Shown: positions 17,817 to 26,609 of the stretch, one piece after another
Numbering within the stretch: the stretch's first letter is position 1
Layout of the letters: the number at the start of each line of letters is the position of its first letter
Source of the DNA: Sporolactobacillus mangiferae
GTDB lineage: Bacteria > Bacillota > Bacilli > Bacillales > Sporolactobacillaceae
Direction: 5' to 3'
Assembly: GCF_023336505.1 (NCBI RefSeq)
Contig: NZ_JAMAST010000003.1
Span: forward strand, 1 to 64,000
DNA: 64,000 nucleotides
Notes under the pieces: model-generated
What the model saw: the letters and a program-made list of their open reading frames with translations, nothing else
What the model was told of the DNA's origin: nothing
The model's database searches: none
Position numbers and translations under genes: made by a program

Positions 17817-18006
17817 TTATTTTTTTATTTTCTATATTTTTTGTAAGAAATTTCTTTGCAGCGGGTGGCAGATACAATAAAATTCAAGCGAAAAAAACAA
17901 CAACTGACGGAGCCTGTGTTTCATCTTGTATCCTTACTTCGCTGTCACTTTTTCGATGATCATCTTGTCTCCTGGGCTTTCGCCGTTAACCAATGGCCGC
18001 CGCCTA

Positions 18007-18014
18007 CATACAGT
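18007..18014 (+). promoter_or_regulatory. Possible sigma-E -10 element
   Basis: CATACAGT fits the sigma-E -10 consensus CATACANT and lies about 48 bases before the ATG of the Asn/Met/Pro-rich gene. I see no good -35 match at the proper spacing, so this is tentative. Confidence 0.25.
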
Positions 18015-18061
18015 GTATTTGTTGTTAAAAACCCAAATCAATCAGGAGAGTGACCCGAAAT

Positions 18062-18508
18062 ATGATGTATGGACAGCAGAATGATTTTCCAATGAATGAA
18101 TGCCCGGATTGTACGAATTCCTATCGAAATGCCATGAATCCTTACAGTAATCGAAATAGTAATCAAAATCAAAATATGAATCCGGCTATGAGCCCTTTCA
18201 GTCATCCGAATCAAAACATGAATCCAGGCATGAGTCCCTACAGTAATTCGAACCCATCTATGGGCCCGGTCCAGAAACCTGCTCAAAAGCCTGATACTCA
18301 GAACTTGAAAAATGCCGTTCTGTCTGCGATTGACCCGCTCGTTAAGTACGGCCTTAAAGAAGGAAAGCACACATCGTTCCCCCACGCATTAAGAGAAACA
18401 GCGGCGATCGCTTATCTGATGGGGACCGGATATCCGTTACCAATGGCAAGACAGATCGTTGAATCCTGGGAAACAGACGAGATGTTTTATCCTGCCCAGC
18501 CGTATTGA
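18062..18508 (+). CDS. Asn/Met/Pro-rich protein, possible spore coat or mother-cell protein
   Basis: 148-aa protein with two parts. Residues about 10-85 are low-complexity, rich in Asn, Met, Pro, Ser and Gln, with repeats around NQNMNPxMSPxS. Residues about 90-148 form a folded-looking domain with ALRETAAIAYLMGTGYPLP and ARQIVESWETDEMF. The build (sticky disordered repeats plus a small helical domain) resembles coat-type spore proteins, but I do not recognise the family. The ATG at 18062 is 13 bases from AGGAG; a GTG at 18050 overlaps that site. It is monocistronic, followed by a terminator. Confidence 0.7.
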   Translation: MMYGQQNDFPMNECPDCTNSYRNAMNPYSNRNSNQNQNMNPAMSPFSHPNQNMNPGMSPYSNSNPSMGPVQKPAQKPDTQNLKNAVLSAIDPLVKYGLKEGKHTSFPHALRETAAIAYLMGTGYPLPMARQIVESWETDEMFYPAQPY

Positions 18509-18614
18509 TTGGCTCGGTGTTCATGCGGCCTGCTTACGGCCCCGCCGCTTGCATGTTTTTATCCTGCGATGCATTCTGAACAGTCATTTGGATGCCCTGA
18601 ACATTCCTGTAATG

Positions 18615-18652
18615 AAAAAGGCACGAGCCCGGCAATCGGCTTATGCCTTTTT
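18615..18652. terminator. Terminator after the Asn/Met/Pro-rich gene
   Basis: Inverted repeat AAAAAGGCA ... TGCCTTTTT with an inner GCC/GGC pairing. It has A and T runs on both sides, so it could work both ways. It lies about 107 bases after the stop of the plus-strand gene. Confidence 0.7.
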
Positions 18653-18815
18653 CAGCTCTGTTTTGTTTTCATTACCAGGGACAGTGCACGTACTGCTCAC
18701 TCCAGCAGTGACATCGAGGATTCTGATTATCCGAGGGGAACGTGTGCAGCCCGTGCTGATGCTCTTTTTTCATCTGCACGGATTCTGCGTGCCTTCAACG
18801 TTCCGTCAAACAACA

Positions 18816-18848
18816 AAAGCGCAAACCTGTGCAGGAGGTCTGCGCTTT
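18816..18848 (-). terminator. Terminator of the allantoinase-like gene
   Basis: AAAGCGCA ... TGCGCTTT stem with a second inner CCT/AGG pairing, just beyond the stop of the minus-strand amidohydrolase gene and followed by a T-rich stretch on that strand. The 18509-18857 stretch holds only this and the previous terminator; I see no gene in it. Confidence 0.65.
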
Positions 18849-18857
18849 GTCGTCTTT

Positions 18858-20252
18858 TTATTTTGCCGGTTTAATGACCCGGCCCATCGGCGTGTGGACG
18901 ATTTCACCGTTTTTCATCACGGTTTCGCCGCGGACGATTGTTTCGATGGGCATGCCCTTCACTTTCCATCCGTCGTAGGCGGTCACTTTGCTTTTGCTGT
19001 GCAGGTTCGCCGCCCTGATTGTTGCTTCCTTGTTCATGTCAATGATCGTGATGTCGGCATCGGTACCGACCGCGAGCGAGCCTTTTTGCGGATAGATGCC
19101 GAAGCGCCTGGCTGGATTTTCGGACATGAGTGCGGCGAGCTTCTGCAATGTGAGCCGGCCTTCGTTAACCGCGTTCAGCATGAGCGGGACCATCGTTTCG
19201 GTGCCTGGCATCCCGGCAGGAATCTCCCACAGGCTTCCCGTCTTCTCTTCCGGTGTATGCGGTGCATGATCTGAAGAGACAATCGTGATCGTACCGTCGT
19301 TGATCGCCTGCCAGAGTGCATCCTGGTCTTTCTTGTATTTAACCGGCGGATAGATTTTCATGACCGGACCGACCTTCGGATAGTCCTCATTGCTGAGGAA
19401 CAGGTAGTGCGGACAGGTTTCGGCACTGACGGGCGCGCCCCCGGCCTGCGCACGGCGAATGGCTTCGGCCGCCTCAGCAGTAGTGACGTGCAGGACATGC
19501 AGCTTTGCGCCGGATGCGCGCGCGAATGCAGTGCCCATCTGAACGGTGACTTCTTCCGCAAGATTCGGGCGGCCGTCGAGCAAGGCTTCGTAATCAGTCC
19601 GTCCTGTTCTTTTCACCTGTTCGGTGAGCACCTGGATCAGGCTGCTGTCTTCGCCGTGAATCGCAAGGACATTGCCGGTTCCGGCAACATGCTGGAAAAT
19701 CGTGTACACTTCGCCGTCGGTCAGCGGCGGCAGCACATCACTCATGCCTGGCTCATAATTGTAAGTCAGCTGAAACGTGTTCTTATTGACAGCATAGCCC
19801 CAGAAATATTTGAAGCCGATGACACCTGATTCATGCAGCTCAGGCAGACTGGCATTATTCATCGGACCGAGCGCAATGCCCCAGAGACCGAAATCAACAT
19901 GGGCTTTTGGTGTCAGGTTGGCGACCTGCGCCTGAAAACTGGCCGCGTCACGCGTTGGCGGTGTCGTGTTCGGCATATCAAAAACCGTGGTGATTCCGCC
20001 GGCGGCGGCCGCCTGAGTTGAGGTGAAAAAGTCTTCCTTATAGATTGGTCCCGGATCGCGTGAATGGACGTGCACATCGATTAGTCCGGGCAGTATGTAG
20101 TTTCCGGTAGCGTCAGTTTCTCTTTTTGTATTTCCTTCGAGCGGTTCAGATGAGATCGCGGCGATTTTCCCGTCTTTGATATAAATATCGGCTTTATACG
20201 TATCGTTTGGTGTGACGATGGTTCCGTTTTTAATGACACAGTCCCAGTTCAT
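18858..20252 (-). CDS. Allantoinase-like cyclic amidohydrolase
   Basis: 464-aa zinc amidohydrolase of the allantoinase/hydantoinase/dihydroorotase group. Metal ligands visible are H61 and H63 in DVHVH, the carboxylated lysine K148 in GFKYFWG, a histidine in LAIHGED, one in LHVLHVTTAEAAE, and the aspartate in SSDHAPH. It opens a cyclic ureide ring such as allantoin or a hydantoin. The nearby M20 carbamoyl-amidohydrolase-type gene, MFS carrier and IclR regulator favour allantoin or a hydantoin over dihydroorotate, since no other pyrimidine gene is near. The start is ATG at 20252. Single gene with its own terminator. Confidence 0.82.
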   Translation of the reverse strand: MNWDCVIKNGTIVTPNDTYKADIYIKDGKIAAISSEPLEGNTKRETDATGNYILPGLIDVHVHSRDPGPIYKEDFFTSTQAAAAGGITTVFDMPNTTPPTRDAASFQAQVANLTPKAHVDFGLWGIALGPMNNASLPELHESGVIGFKYFWGYAVNKNTFQLTYNYEPGMSDVLPPLTDGEVYTIFQHVAGTGNVLAIHGEDSSLIQVLTEQVKRTGRTDYEALLDGRPNLAEEVTVQMGTAFARASGAKLHVLHVTTAEAAEAIRRAQAGGAPVSAETCPHYLFLSNEDYPKVGPVMKIYPPVKYKKDQDALWQAINDGTITIVSSDHAPHTPEEKTGSLWEIPAGMPGTETMVPLMLNAVNEGRLTLQKLAALMSENPARRFGIYPQKGSLAVGTDADITIIDMNKEATIRAANLHSKSKVTAYDGWKVKGMPIETIVRGETVMKNGEIVHTPMGRVIKPAK

Positions 20253-20488
20253 GTATCCGCCTCGATTCGTTTTTTTTTATATCCTTCTGCATCAGCGAAA
20301 AAATCCCGCTGAAATCTTCTCTACATAGACTTACCATGTGACAGCCTATTCGTCAATTCTGCAATAAGTTACAGGCGCTGAAAACCAGAGTCCTGTGTTT
20401 TCTGAGTGTAGGTTTTCTGGGCTAATTATCTGTACCGTGCATATATTTTCTGATCCTTGGAATTATAATCTAAAAACGAGGTGCGATT

Positions 20489-21028
20489 ATGCCAAGTATT
20501 ATTGATGTTGCTAATGTAGCTTTGAGTACGATACGTTCACTTTCAGATGGAGAAAAAAGACCCGTTCATATTGGTGAGGTTATGGCTCTCTGGACATATG
20601 GATCTTATATTGACGGAGTCATTGAGCAGTACCAGATTGCTCTTCATACAACAAAAGATAAAGAGCTTCTGAAACTTTTTGAAGATGCCTATGCAGTGAC
20701 GATATCGCACAAAAAACAAATCGATGAATTTATGAAAAAAGAAGGAATTACGCCAACTGACGGCTATTCGATAAAGCCGGAGTCATCTGCGCTAATTCCT
20801 GGCAGTGTTAAACAGTCAGATAAAGAATTAATCAATGTTCTTCAAATTAATTTAGTTGCTGCAATCGGGCAGTGTTCACTCGCGGCGAGCCAAAGCGTTC
20901 GTGAAGATGTCGCCATTATGTTTTTCAAATTTCAGACTGACAAGCTGATCATTGGGGTCAAGGCAAAGAAACTTGCTTTAAAAAAAGGATGGCTTAGATT
21001 CCCTCCCGCTTATACACAACAGTCTTAA
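20489..21028 (+). CDS. DUF3231 family protein
   Basis: 179-aa helical protein resembling the DUF3231 family of Bacillales, which has a ferritin-like or coat-F-like helical layout. Features seen are HIGEVMALWTYGSYIDGVIEQYQI near the N-terminus, FEDAYAVTISHKKQIDEFM in the middle, and a C-terminal KKGWLRFPPAY. Function is unknown; relatives are often expressed during sporulation. GAGGTG precedes the ATG at proper spacing. An element with GCATA and a GGAATTATAA-type -10 upstream could be a forespore promoter, but that is speculative. It stands alone on the plus strand between two minus-strand genes. Confidence 0.65.
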   Translation: MPSIIDVANVALSTIRSLSDGEKRPVHIGEVMALWTYGSYIDGVIEQYQIALHTTKDKELLKLFEDAYAVTISHKKQIDEFMKKEGITPTDGYSIKPESSALIPGSVKQSDKELINVLQINLVAAIGQCSLAASQSVREDVAIMFFKFQTDKLIIGVKAKKLALKKGWLRFPPAYTQQS

Positions 21029-21182
21029 AAATTTAAAAGCCACCTCCATCTACTTCACGATGCAATGGATTTTTAATCTGGGCATGTTATTAGACACTCT
21101 ATGTGCTCCCGTGCTGCTTATTTTTTCATCATTGAACACCTTGCTCGCTCAGTTTCCGCCTGAGAATATCGCCATTTTCTTT

Positions 21183-22436
21183 TCACACTTGCTTTTCTGT
21201 GGGTTCAGCAACTGCCCGTTCAAGAACGGCCGCCTTTAACACGTCGATACCCGTAATGATCTCGGCAAGGTCTGTGTGTTCATCGGGGTGGTGACTGATT
21301 CCTCCGGCGGATGGAACGAAAATCATACCCACAGGACACAGCGCTGCCATATTCATAGTATCATGTCCCGCGCCGCTAGGCATATGCGTGAACCTGATAT
21401 TCTGCTTTTGACAGATCTTTTCGAACATGTCAATCATTTGAGGATCCATGCGTACAGGCGTTTCATTGCTCAGCAGATGACAATCAATCTGCAGATGGCG
21501 CGTATCGCGCAAATGATCAAGAAAAAGATAAAGACATTTGACGACACGGTCTTTAGATGTACGTGAAATACTGCGAATGTCGACTTTGAGATGTGTTTCA
21601 CCCGGGACAACATTCATCGCCCCTGGCGCGATTTCAATGTCACCCACGGTGGCAACCGTTCCATGCTGCATTTCCCGGCGTGCTGCTTTCTCAAGTTCGA
21701 TTGTAATTTCCGCGGCACCGATCAGGGCATCCTGGCGCAGATTCATTGGTGTCGAACCTGAGTGAGCGGCATGTCCTCTCACACATATGTTGAAACGAGT
21801 CGGAGCGGCGATACCGCTGACCACGCCAATCGGCAGATTTTTTCCTTCGAGTATCGGTCCCTGCTCGATATGCAGTTCCATAAAGGCAGCAAGCGCATGC
21901 TTTGGCAGCTGTGCTTCGCCCAGCCTGCCGAAGTCGAGGCCGCGATTAGCAAAGACCGTTTGAATGGTGTTTCCTGCTTTATCGGTCAGATCAGCAATGT
22001 CTTTCTGCGTGATCAGTCCGGCCAAAACTTTACTGCCGATTTGCGAAAAACCAAAACGCGACGATTCTTCACAGGCAAAAACAAAAAGATCAATCGGATG
22101 CTGTGTTCGTATGCCATGGTCGTTCAGATCACGTACTACTTCCAGGGCTGCTATAATGCCGAGTGATCCGTCATATTTTCCTCCTTCGATAACGGTATCA
22201 AGATGCGAGCCAATTCCGATTGCCGGAGCGTTCGAACAGGTACCGGATCTGCGGGCAATCACATTGCCGGCTGCATCCGTGCGTACTGACATTCCGGCAG
22301 CTTTGCATTGAGCGATAAAATAATCGGTTGCCTGCCTTTCTTCTTCGCTGTATGCGAGGCGCATCATTCCGCGTTCGGTACTGCCGATTTTCCCTAATGC
22401 TTCCATTGTTGCCTTTACTCGTTCTGCCTTAACCAT
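21183..22436 (-). CDS. M20-family zinc hydrolase: allantoate amidohydrolase or N-carbamoyl-L-amino-acid hydrolase
   Basis: 417-aa metallo-amidohydrolase (hydantoinase/carbamoylase family of M20). Dinuclear metal-site motifs are GIGSHLDTV, GGKYDGSLGI, FACEESSRFG and a late GAGHDTM. The lid domain carries the HIEQGP sequence seen in AllC, HyuC and beta-ureidopropionase. It would hydrolyse a linear ureido group, the step after ring opening by the cyclic amidohydrolase at 18858-20252. Sequence alone does not separate allantoate from N-carbamoyl amino acids as substrate. Confidence 0.85.
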   Translation of the reverse strand: MVKAERVKATMEALGKIGSTERGMMRLAYSEEERQATDYFIAQCKAAGMSVRTDAAGNVIARRSGTCSNAPAIGIGSHLDTVIEGGKYDGSLGIIAALEVVRDLNDHGIRTQHPIDLFVFACEESSRFGFSQIGSKVLAGLITQKDIADLTDKAGNTIQTVFANRGLDFGRLGEAQLPKHALAAFMELHIEQGPILEGKNLPIGVVSGIAAPTRFNICVRGHAAHSGSTPMNLRQDALIGAAEITIELEKAARREMQHGTVATVGDIEIAPGAMNVVPGETHLKVDIRSISRTSKDRVVKCLYLFLDHLRDTRHLQIDCHLLSNETPVRMDPQMIDMFEKICQKQNIRFTHMPSGAGHDTMNMAALCPVGMIFVPSAGGISHHPDEHTDLAEIITGIDVLKAAVLERAVAEPTEKQV

Positions 22437-22532
22437 TGCTGATCGCCATCCTCACTGCATTTCCTGAATGATTGATTACGCATGTCGCTGTCTCTCTGTG
22501 CTTCTCATGTAACCTGTGTACTTAAAAAGATA

Positions 22533-22562
22533 AGAGCGCCGGCTTTGTCAGCCGACTGCTCT
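22533..22562 (-). terminator. Terminator of the MFS-IclR operon
   Basis: Stem AGAGC/GCTCT with inner CCGGCT/AGCCG. On the minus strand it is followed by TTATCTTTTT. It lies between the IclR gene's end and the M20 hydrolase gene's start. Confidence 0.6.
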
Positions 22563-22594
22563 GTTTGTTTTTATACTCTTGAATTTACACTTTA

Positions 22595-22650
22595 AGTGCG
22601 ACGGCATCTTTGCCTCCGTCAGAGCTTGGCAAAGCCAGGTTTTCTAATTA
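22595..22650 (+). repeat. Dispersed palindromic repeat, copy R1
   Basis: About 55 bases beginning AGTGCGACGG and ending TTTTCTAATT. Its centre is CAGAGCTTGGCAAAGCCAG, which can fold (GGCTT/AAGCC in better copies). Closely similar copies lie at 46607-46663 and, inverted, at 62669-62723. It lies downstream of the IclR gene. Confidence 0.8.
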
Positions 22651-22853
22651 AGGGCTATGCTATGCTGAATAAAAAATCACCGGTTCTTCAGACTGGTTCA
22701 GTCACCACAGATTCAGTAATCGGCGAAAACGATCCGAATACAGGACGGTGCCAGTGCTCAAAACAATGCTATTATTCTCCTTATCTGGGGGGAGAGTACT
22801 TTCATAGAAAAATATGGTTTCTGCCCGCCCCCTTCTGACAGCAATCTGTTCTC

Positions 22854-23633
22854 CTAAAATAACGAACTCAGCCTTTGCATTGAAGTTAGATGATTGCTTG
22901 CCCGGTCTGCGATGCACTGCAAAGACCGGATCAGTTCTGTTTTATGCGCATCAAAATATTGATATTCGCCAACCAGGCTGATGCTGATCGCTGCCCGATT
23001 TTCCCCATGAAAAACAGGGGCCGAGAGTGCCGACGTACCAAGCTCCAGTTCCTGACTGCAGTAAGCAACTTTTTCGCTTCTCGCCACGCGGATCTTCTCC
23101 AACAGTTTCTCAGGATCTGTCAGTGTGTGCGGTGTATAAGGATTCAGCGGCTCTTTTTTTATCATGCGGCTGATGTCTTCCTCCGACTGGAATGCCAGAA
23201 TGATCTGGGCAGCTGCCGCTGCGTGCACCGGCATCCGCTGTCCGACATGGACAAAAAAATTGTTGCCCGCGCTCGACGGCTGATGTGTGTGCGTACAGAA
23301 TATTTCATCAGCCTGATAACGGCAGATAAAGGCGTACAGTCCTGTCTCTTCCCCGACCTGCCGGCAATACTGTGCAAGCAGACCGACAGGATCACGATTC
23401 TGAAGGAAGGCACTTCCCCATGCCATCGATTTCGGACCGAGCATATATTTTTTTGATTCCGTATCTTGCGTCACGAGTTGATGGTCAATCATGCTCTGCA
23501 GCATACGATGCAGCGTCCCCTTGCTTAGCAGCGTTTGCCTGGAAAGTTCTGCTATTCCGACACCGCCGACCGGGCAATCACTGATTTGATCCATCACCTT
23601 AACCAAGCGATTCATCCATTCGATCGTGAACAC
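22854..23633 (-). CDS. IclR-family transcriptional regulator
   Basis: 259-aa regulator. The N-terminal winged helix has GIAELSRQTLLSKGTLHRMLQSM, and the effector domain runs from about 80 to 255 with GQRMPVHAAAAAQIILA and a C-terminal ISISLVGEYQYF. I chose the GTG at 23633: AGGA lies seven bases before it and the gap to the upstream MFS gene is then 13 bases. A longer frame would overlap that gene. Members control catabolic operons in answer to a small carboxylic ligand (AllR senses glyoxylate). It probably regulates its co-transcribed transporter and perhaps the two amidohydrolases. Confidence 0.87.
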   Translation of the reverse strand: MFTIEWMNRLVKVMDQISDCPVGGVGIAELSRQTLLSKGTLHRMLQSMIDHQLVTQDTESKKYMLGPKSMAWGSAFLQNRDPVGLLAQYCRQVGEETGLYAFICRYQADEIFCTHTHQPSSAGNNFFVHVGQRMPVHAAAAAQIILAFQSEEDISRMIKKEPLNPYTPHTLTDPEKLLEKIRVARSEKVAYCSQELELGTSALSAPVFHGENRAAISISLVGEYQYFDAHKTELIRSLQCIADRASNHLTSMQRLSSLF

Positions 23634-23646
23634 GCCCTTTTCCTGA

Positions 23647-24876
23647 TTATGCAAGCTCCCTGCCTTTTGTTTCCGGAACAAGTAAAAGCATCGACAGCGC
23701 CGCGAGAATATAGACAAAGGAAATTGTGCCAAGTGCCGCACTGAGTGAATGATTCAGTGCCATGAAACCGATAATCAGCGGGCCGAAGCTGCCAAGAAAA
23801 CGTCCGGTGTTGAAGATAATATTTTCAGCAGTGGACCGTGCGCTCGTCGCATAATGTTCGGCAAGAAGCGCGCCGTATCCGCCCATCATCCCGTTGACGA
23901 AGAAACCAAGGACAGAGCCAAGTACGACAAGCAGTGTCGGGTTGTCAATCTGAAAATAGATCCAGACGATCAGCGCTGCACAAATCTGAAAAGTCATATA
24001 TGCCGGTTTGCGTCCCCATCTGTCAGCGAGCCAGGCGAACGTGATAATACCTATGACCATTCCTATGACTGTGGAAATCGTCCAAACAACGGTACCGTTA
24101 ATGGTGTAGTGATGTTGCTCCGCGAGCATTGTCGGCATCCAGTTCATGATGCCGAAGTAACCGAAATTCTGTACACTGCAAATGATAATCAGCCCGAGCG
24201 TTGTTCCGGTAATGCGCCAGCTCCTGAACAGTTCTACGATGGAAATAGATGATTGCTTTTTATTTTTAGTTCTGAGCCAGATATCGGGTTCTTTCAGGCT
24301 GCGGCGCGACCACCACGCAAGCAGTGCCGGCAAAACGCCAACAAGAAAAACGCCCTTCCAGCCGAAATGAGGTGCAATAAAAGCAGCCGTCAGCGTCGCC
24401 AGAATGGTACCTGCCTGATAGCCCAGAGCGACATACGAAGTCGCACGCGTGCGCAGTTTTTTCGGCCAGGTTTCGGTTACGAGTGTCATGCCGATGCCGA
24501 ATTCCCCGCCAAGACCAAGTCCGGAAAGAAAGCGGAAAATATTAAACGTCTCAAAGTTTGGTGCGAATGCGCATAGTCCGGTAAATACAGAGAACACAAG
24601 GATGGTCCACGTGAATATGCGGACACGTCCATAGATGTCGGCAAGAATGCCAAACGTATACCCGCCGACCACTACACCAAGCATGGTAATGGTCGAAATG
24701 CTTCCTGCCTGTGCCGCGTTCAGGCTGTAAGCGGCAATAATCAGCGGAAGAACAAATGAAAGCATCATCATGTCCAGTCCGTCCATCGCATAACCTACAA
24801 TAGATGCCCATAATGTCTTATGCTGATAAGACCCGATTGTCTCATTCCGTTCTACCGTGCTGCCTGACTCTGTCAT
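23647..24876 (-). CDS. MFS transporter, aromatic-acid/organic-acid:proton symporter type
   Basis: 409-aa major facilitator protein with 12 membrane segments. N-terminal features are GYAMDGLDMMMLSFVLP, the loop 2-3 motif GILADIYGRVRIF and RFLSGLGLGGEFGIG; the second half repeats the loop motif as WLADRWGRKPAY. These match the AAHS/sialate-type subgroup that imports organic acids. It starts the operon with the IclR gene. Uptake of a ureide or an organic acid is likely given the neighbours, but substrate is not established. Confidence 0.85.
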   Translation of the reverse strand: MTESGSTVERNETIGSYQHKTLWASIVGYAMDGLDMMMLSFVLPLIIAAYSLNAAQAGSISTITMLGVVVGGYTFGILADIYGRVRIFTWTILVFSVFTGLCAFAPNFETFNIFRFLSGLGLGGEFGIGMTLVTETWPKKLRTRATSYVALGYQAGTILATLTAAFIAPHFGWKGVFLVGVLPALLAWWSRRSLKEPDIWLRTKNKKQSSISIVELFRSWRITGTTLGLIIICSVQNFGYFGIMNWMPTMLAEQHHYTINGTVVWTISTVIGMVIGIITFAWLADRWGRKPAYMTFQICAALIVWIYFQIDNPTLLVVLGSVLGFFVNGMMGGYGALLAEHYATSARSTAENIIFNTGRFLGSFGPLIIGFMALNHSLSAALGTISFVYILAALSMLLLVPETKGRELA

Positions 24877-24977
24877 TTTTCTTCTCTACCCTTCTTTTTC
24901 TGATATGTGTGTGATGCGGTAACCCAGTGTGGTTCTTTAAAATTGGCTGTTCACCCAAAATGATGAGATCACGAATC

Positions 24978-25002
24978 GTTCCGTTCAATGGAACAGTGTT
25001 CC
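24978..25002. promoter_or_regulatory. Possible IclR-type operator upstream of the MFS gene
   Basis: Inverted repeat GTTCC (24978-24982), 7 bases, GGAAC (24990-24994), then another GTTCC at 24998-25002. IclR-family operators often are GGAAC/GTTCC-like palindromes. On the minus strand TTGAAC inside it is 17 bases from CATCAT, a possible promoter. The rest of 24877-25317 holds no gene that I can see. Confidence 0.45.
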
Positions 25003-25317
25003 TGTTAGATAAAAACAAAATTAATTTTATGCTATTTTTTGCGATAAGAAAAGAAATGCGTCAGATAATCTGACACATTTCTTTTTCAGATAATTTATAT
25101 GGTTAAGTAATGACCGCTGCTTTTTCGTTATTCAGCGACCCCTTTCACGACTAAGTGCCCTTTTGTGATGTTCCTTGAAATCACATCCTTTTATTGGAGA
25201 ATTTCTTAAGAATGTGGCCATTCTGTCAGCATTAAAAAGAAAGATTTTCCAAAAGTCTTTTTCTGATCGTCTGCGTCTGAGCGGCACCAATCGAACACTT
25301 CTGCTCCTGCCTGTTAC

Positions 25318-25824
25318 TTAGCTTACAGCCTGAAGCTCTTGCGTCAGCTCGGCCTGTTCGATTTTGACAGGTGTGCCGCCATGTTTGCTGAGAAGTGCGG
25401 TTGGTACTGAAGTTGCGTCAAAAGCAACGGCTTCCTGAGTAATCGTGAGGCTGCGTTCGGTGTTGCCCGGCTGTACTTCCAGGTTATAGTTTTCATTCAG
25501 ATAGGTTTGTAGCTCACTGTCCGTGAGGGCCTTCCATTCAGCCTGATCCTTGAACAGCTGCAAAATGATCGGATTGACTCTGGCCTGATCCTCGTAGTCA
25601 AGGAACAAATGTACAAGATTACCCTTGAGCAGACCGATTTTGGGCTTGTCAAACGGTTTAAGCACGAGCCTGAGCTGCCTGTTCTCAATCGCCGGAAGCA
25701 GTTCGGTCTCGTAATTGTTGAAAAAAGCGGCGCAGTGCGGACAAGCGAGATTAGTGAATACAGTTAAAGTCAGCGGTGCATCCTGAACCCCAAATTGAAA
25801 GCCTGTCTCTGATAGCTTCGTCAT
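25318..25824 (-). CDS. DsbA-family thioredoxin-like protein, cytoplasmic
   Basis: 168-aa thioredoxin-fold protein with active-site C28-P-H-C31 in FTNLACPHCAAFF and a cis-proline loop in ATSVPTALL. A helical insertion lies between. There is no signal peptide or membrane anchor, so it acts in the cytoplasm; such proteins are annotated as DsbA-family or Thioredoxin_4 and resemble FrnE-like oxidoreductases. The start ATG at 25824 follows GGAGG closely. Single gene; substrate unknown. Confidence 0.82.
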   Translation of the reverse strand: MTKLSETGFQFGVQDAPLTLTVFTNLACPHCAAFFNNYETELLPAIENRQLRLVLKPFDKPKIGLLKGNLVHLFLDYEDQARVNPIILQLFKDQAEWKALTDSELQTYLNENYNLEVQPGNTERSLTITQEAVAFDATSVPTALLSKHGGTPVKIEQAELTQELQAVS

Positions 25825-26127
25825 ACGAATTCCTCCAATTCTTTATTACCTTTATCATTATGTATTCTGCATCGTTACGCAAGCGATACGTATTGACCGA
25901 GTATTGGGGGGTGGCTCATTGAATAAGGAAAACCTGGCATTGATCACAACATCACTGTGTCTGTGCGATTTAGCGGTCACTGCCCTTCCTCAATCTCCAA
26001 CATGAGTTGTTGATCGATTCTTTTGGATTGCATCGTTGCGGCTGCTTGCTTTGATGTTTAACAATGTATTGTTTTTGCTAGTTGCTTCTTACTGGGCAAA
26101 ATCATATCTTTCTTATCTTGTAACAAA
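25825..26127. other. Intergenic region between the DsbA-like gene and fabZ
   Basis: About 300 bases containing the DsbA-like gene's leader (Shine-Dalgarno GGAGGAATT) and probably its promoter. I see no gene or known RNA motif here. Confidence 0.35.
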
Positions 26128-26147
26128 GGACCACGAAAACGCGGTCC
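26128..26147 (-). terminator. Terminator of the fabZ operon
   Basis: Hairpin GGACC...GGTCC with inner GC pairs, followed on the minus strand by TTTGTT, ten bases beyond the fabZ stop codon. Confidence 0.6.
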
Positions 26148-26156
26148 CTGTCAATT

Positions 26157-26588
26157 TTATTCTGCTGGTTTCAAGGCAAACATCATTTCCGCTTCACAGG
26201 CGATTTCGCCGTCGACGGTGGCCGTGCCTCTGGCTTTGGCAAAGCCGCCGCGGAAACGGAGAATCTCGGATTCAAGCCTGAGTTGATCACCGGGGCGCAC
26301 CTGACGCTTAAAGCGGCATTTGTCGATGCCGGCATATAGTGTCAGCATGTTCTCCTGCTGTCCCTGGCTAAGTACGGCGATGCCGCTGATCTGCGCGAGC
26401 GCCTCAACAATCAGAACGCCTGGCATCACCGGATAATCCGGAAAGTGCCCCTGGAAAAAAGGCTCGTTAACGGTGACATTTTTGATGCCGACTGCCTTTT
26501 TTCCATCTTCGACTTCGAGTACTTTGTCGACGAGCAGAAACGGATAACGGTGCGGCAAAATTTTCTTTATTTCATCAATGGTGAGCAT
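26157..26588 (-). CDS. fabZ: 3-hydroxyacyl-[acyl-carrier-protein] dehydratase
   Basis: 143-aa hot-dog fold enzyme of type II fatty acid synthesis that dehydrates 3-hydroxyacyl-ACP. The catalytic histidine lies in [11 protein letters not shown] and the glutamate in [10 protein letters not shown], with PGHFP-like [12 protein letters not shown] between. Full length. It closes the conserved Bacillales order spoIIID-mbl-flhO-flhP-epuA-type-fabZ. AGGAGG precedes the ATG. Confidence 0.96.
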   Translation of the reverse strand: MLTIDEIKKILPHRYPFLLVDKVLEVEDGKKAVGIKNVTVNEPFFQGHFPDYPVMPGVLIVEALAQISGIAVLSQGQQENMLTLYAGIDKCRFKRQVRPGDQLRLESEILRFRGGFAKARGTATVDGEIACEAEMMFALKPAE

Positions 26589-26609
26589 TGGAATATGTCC
26601 CTCCTTTGC

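Noticed and set aside
18858-20252. Dihydroorotase (pyrC)
   Set aside because: The frame resembles it, but the neighbours are ureide-type genes, no pyr genes are near, and the GFKYFWG lysine motif fits allantoinase/hydantoinase-like enzymes better.
22662-22838. Small plus-strand gene (58 codons from an ATG at 22662)
   Set aside because: Its upstream part lies in repeat R1, the ribosome site is poor, and the peptide shows no recognisable features. Kept out, though not impossible.
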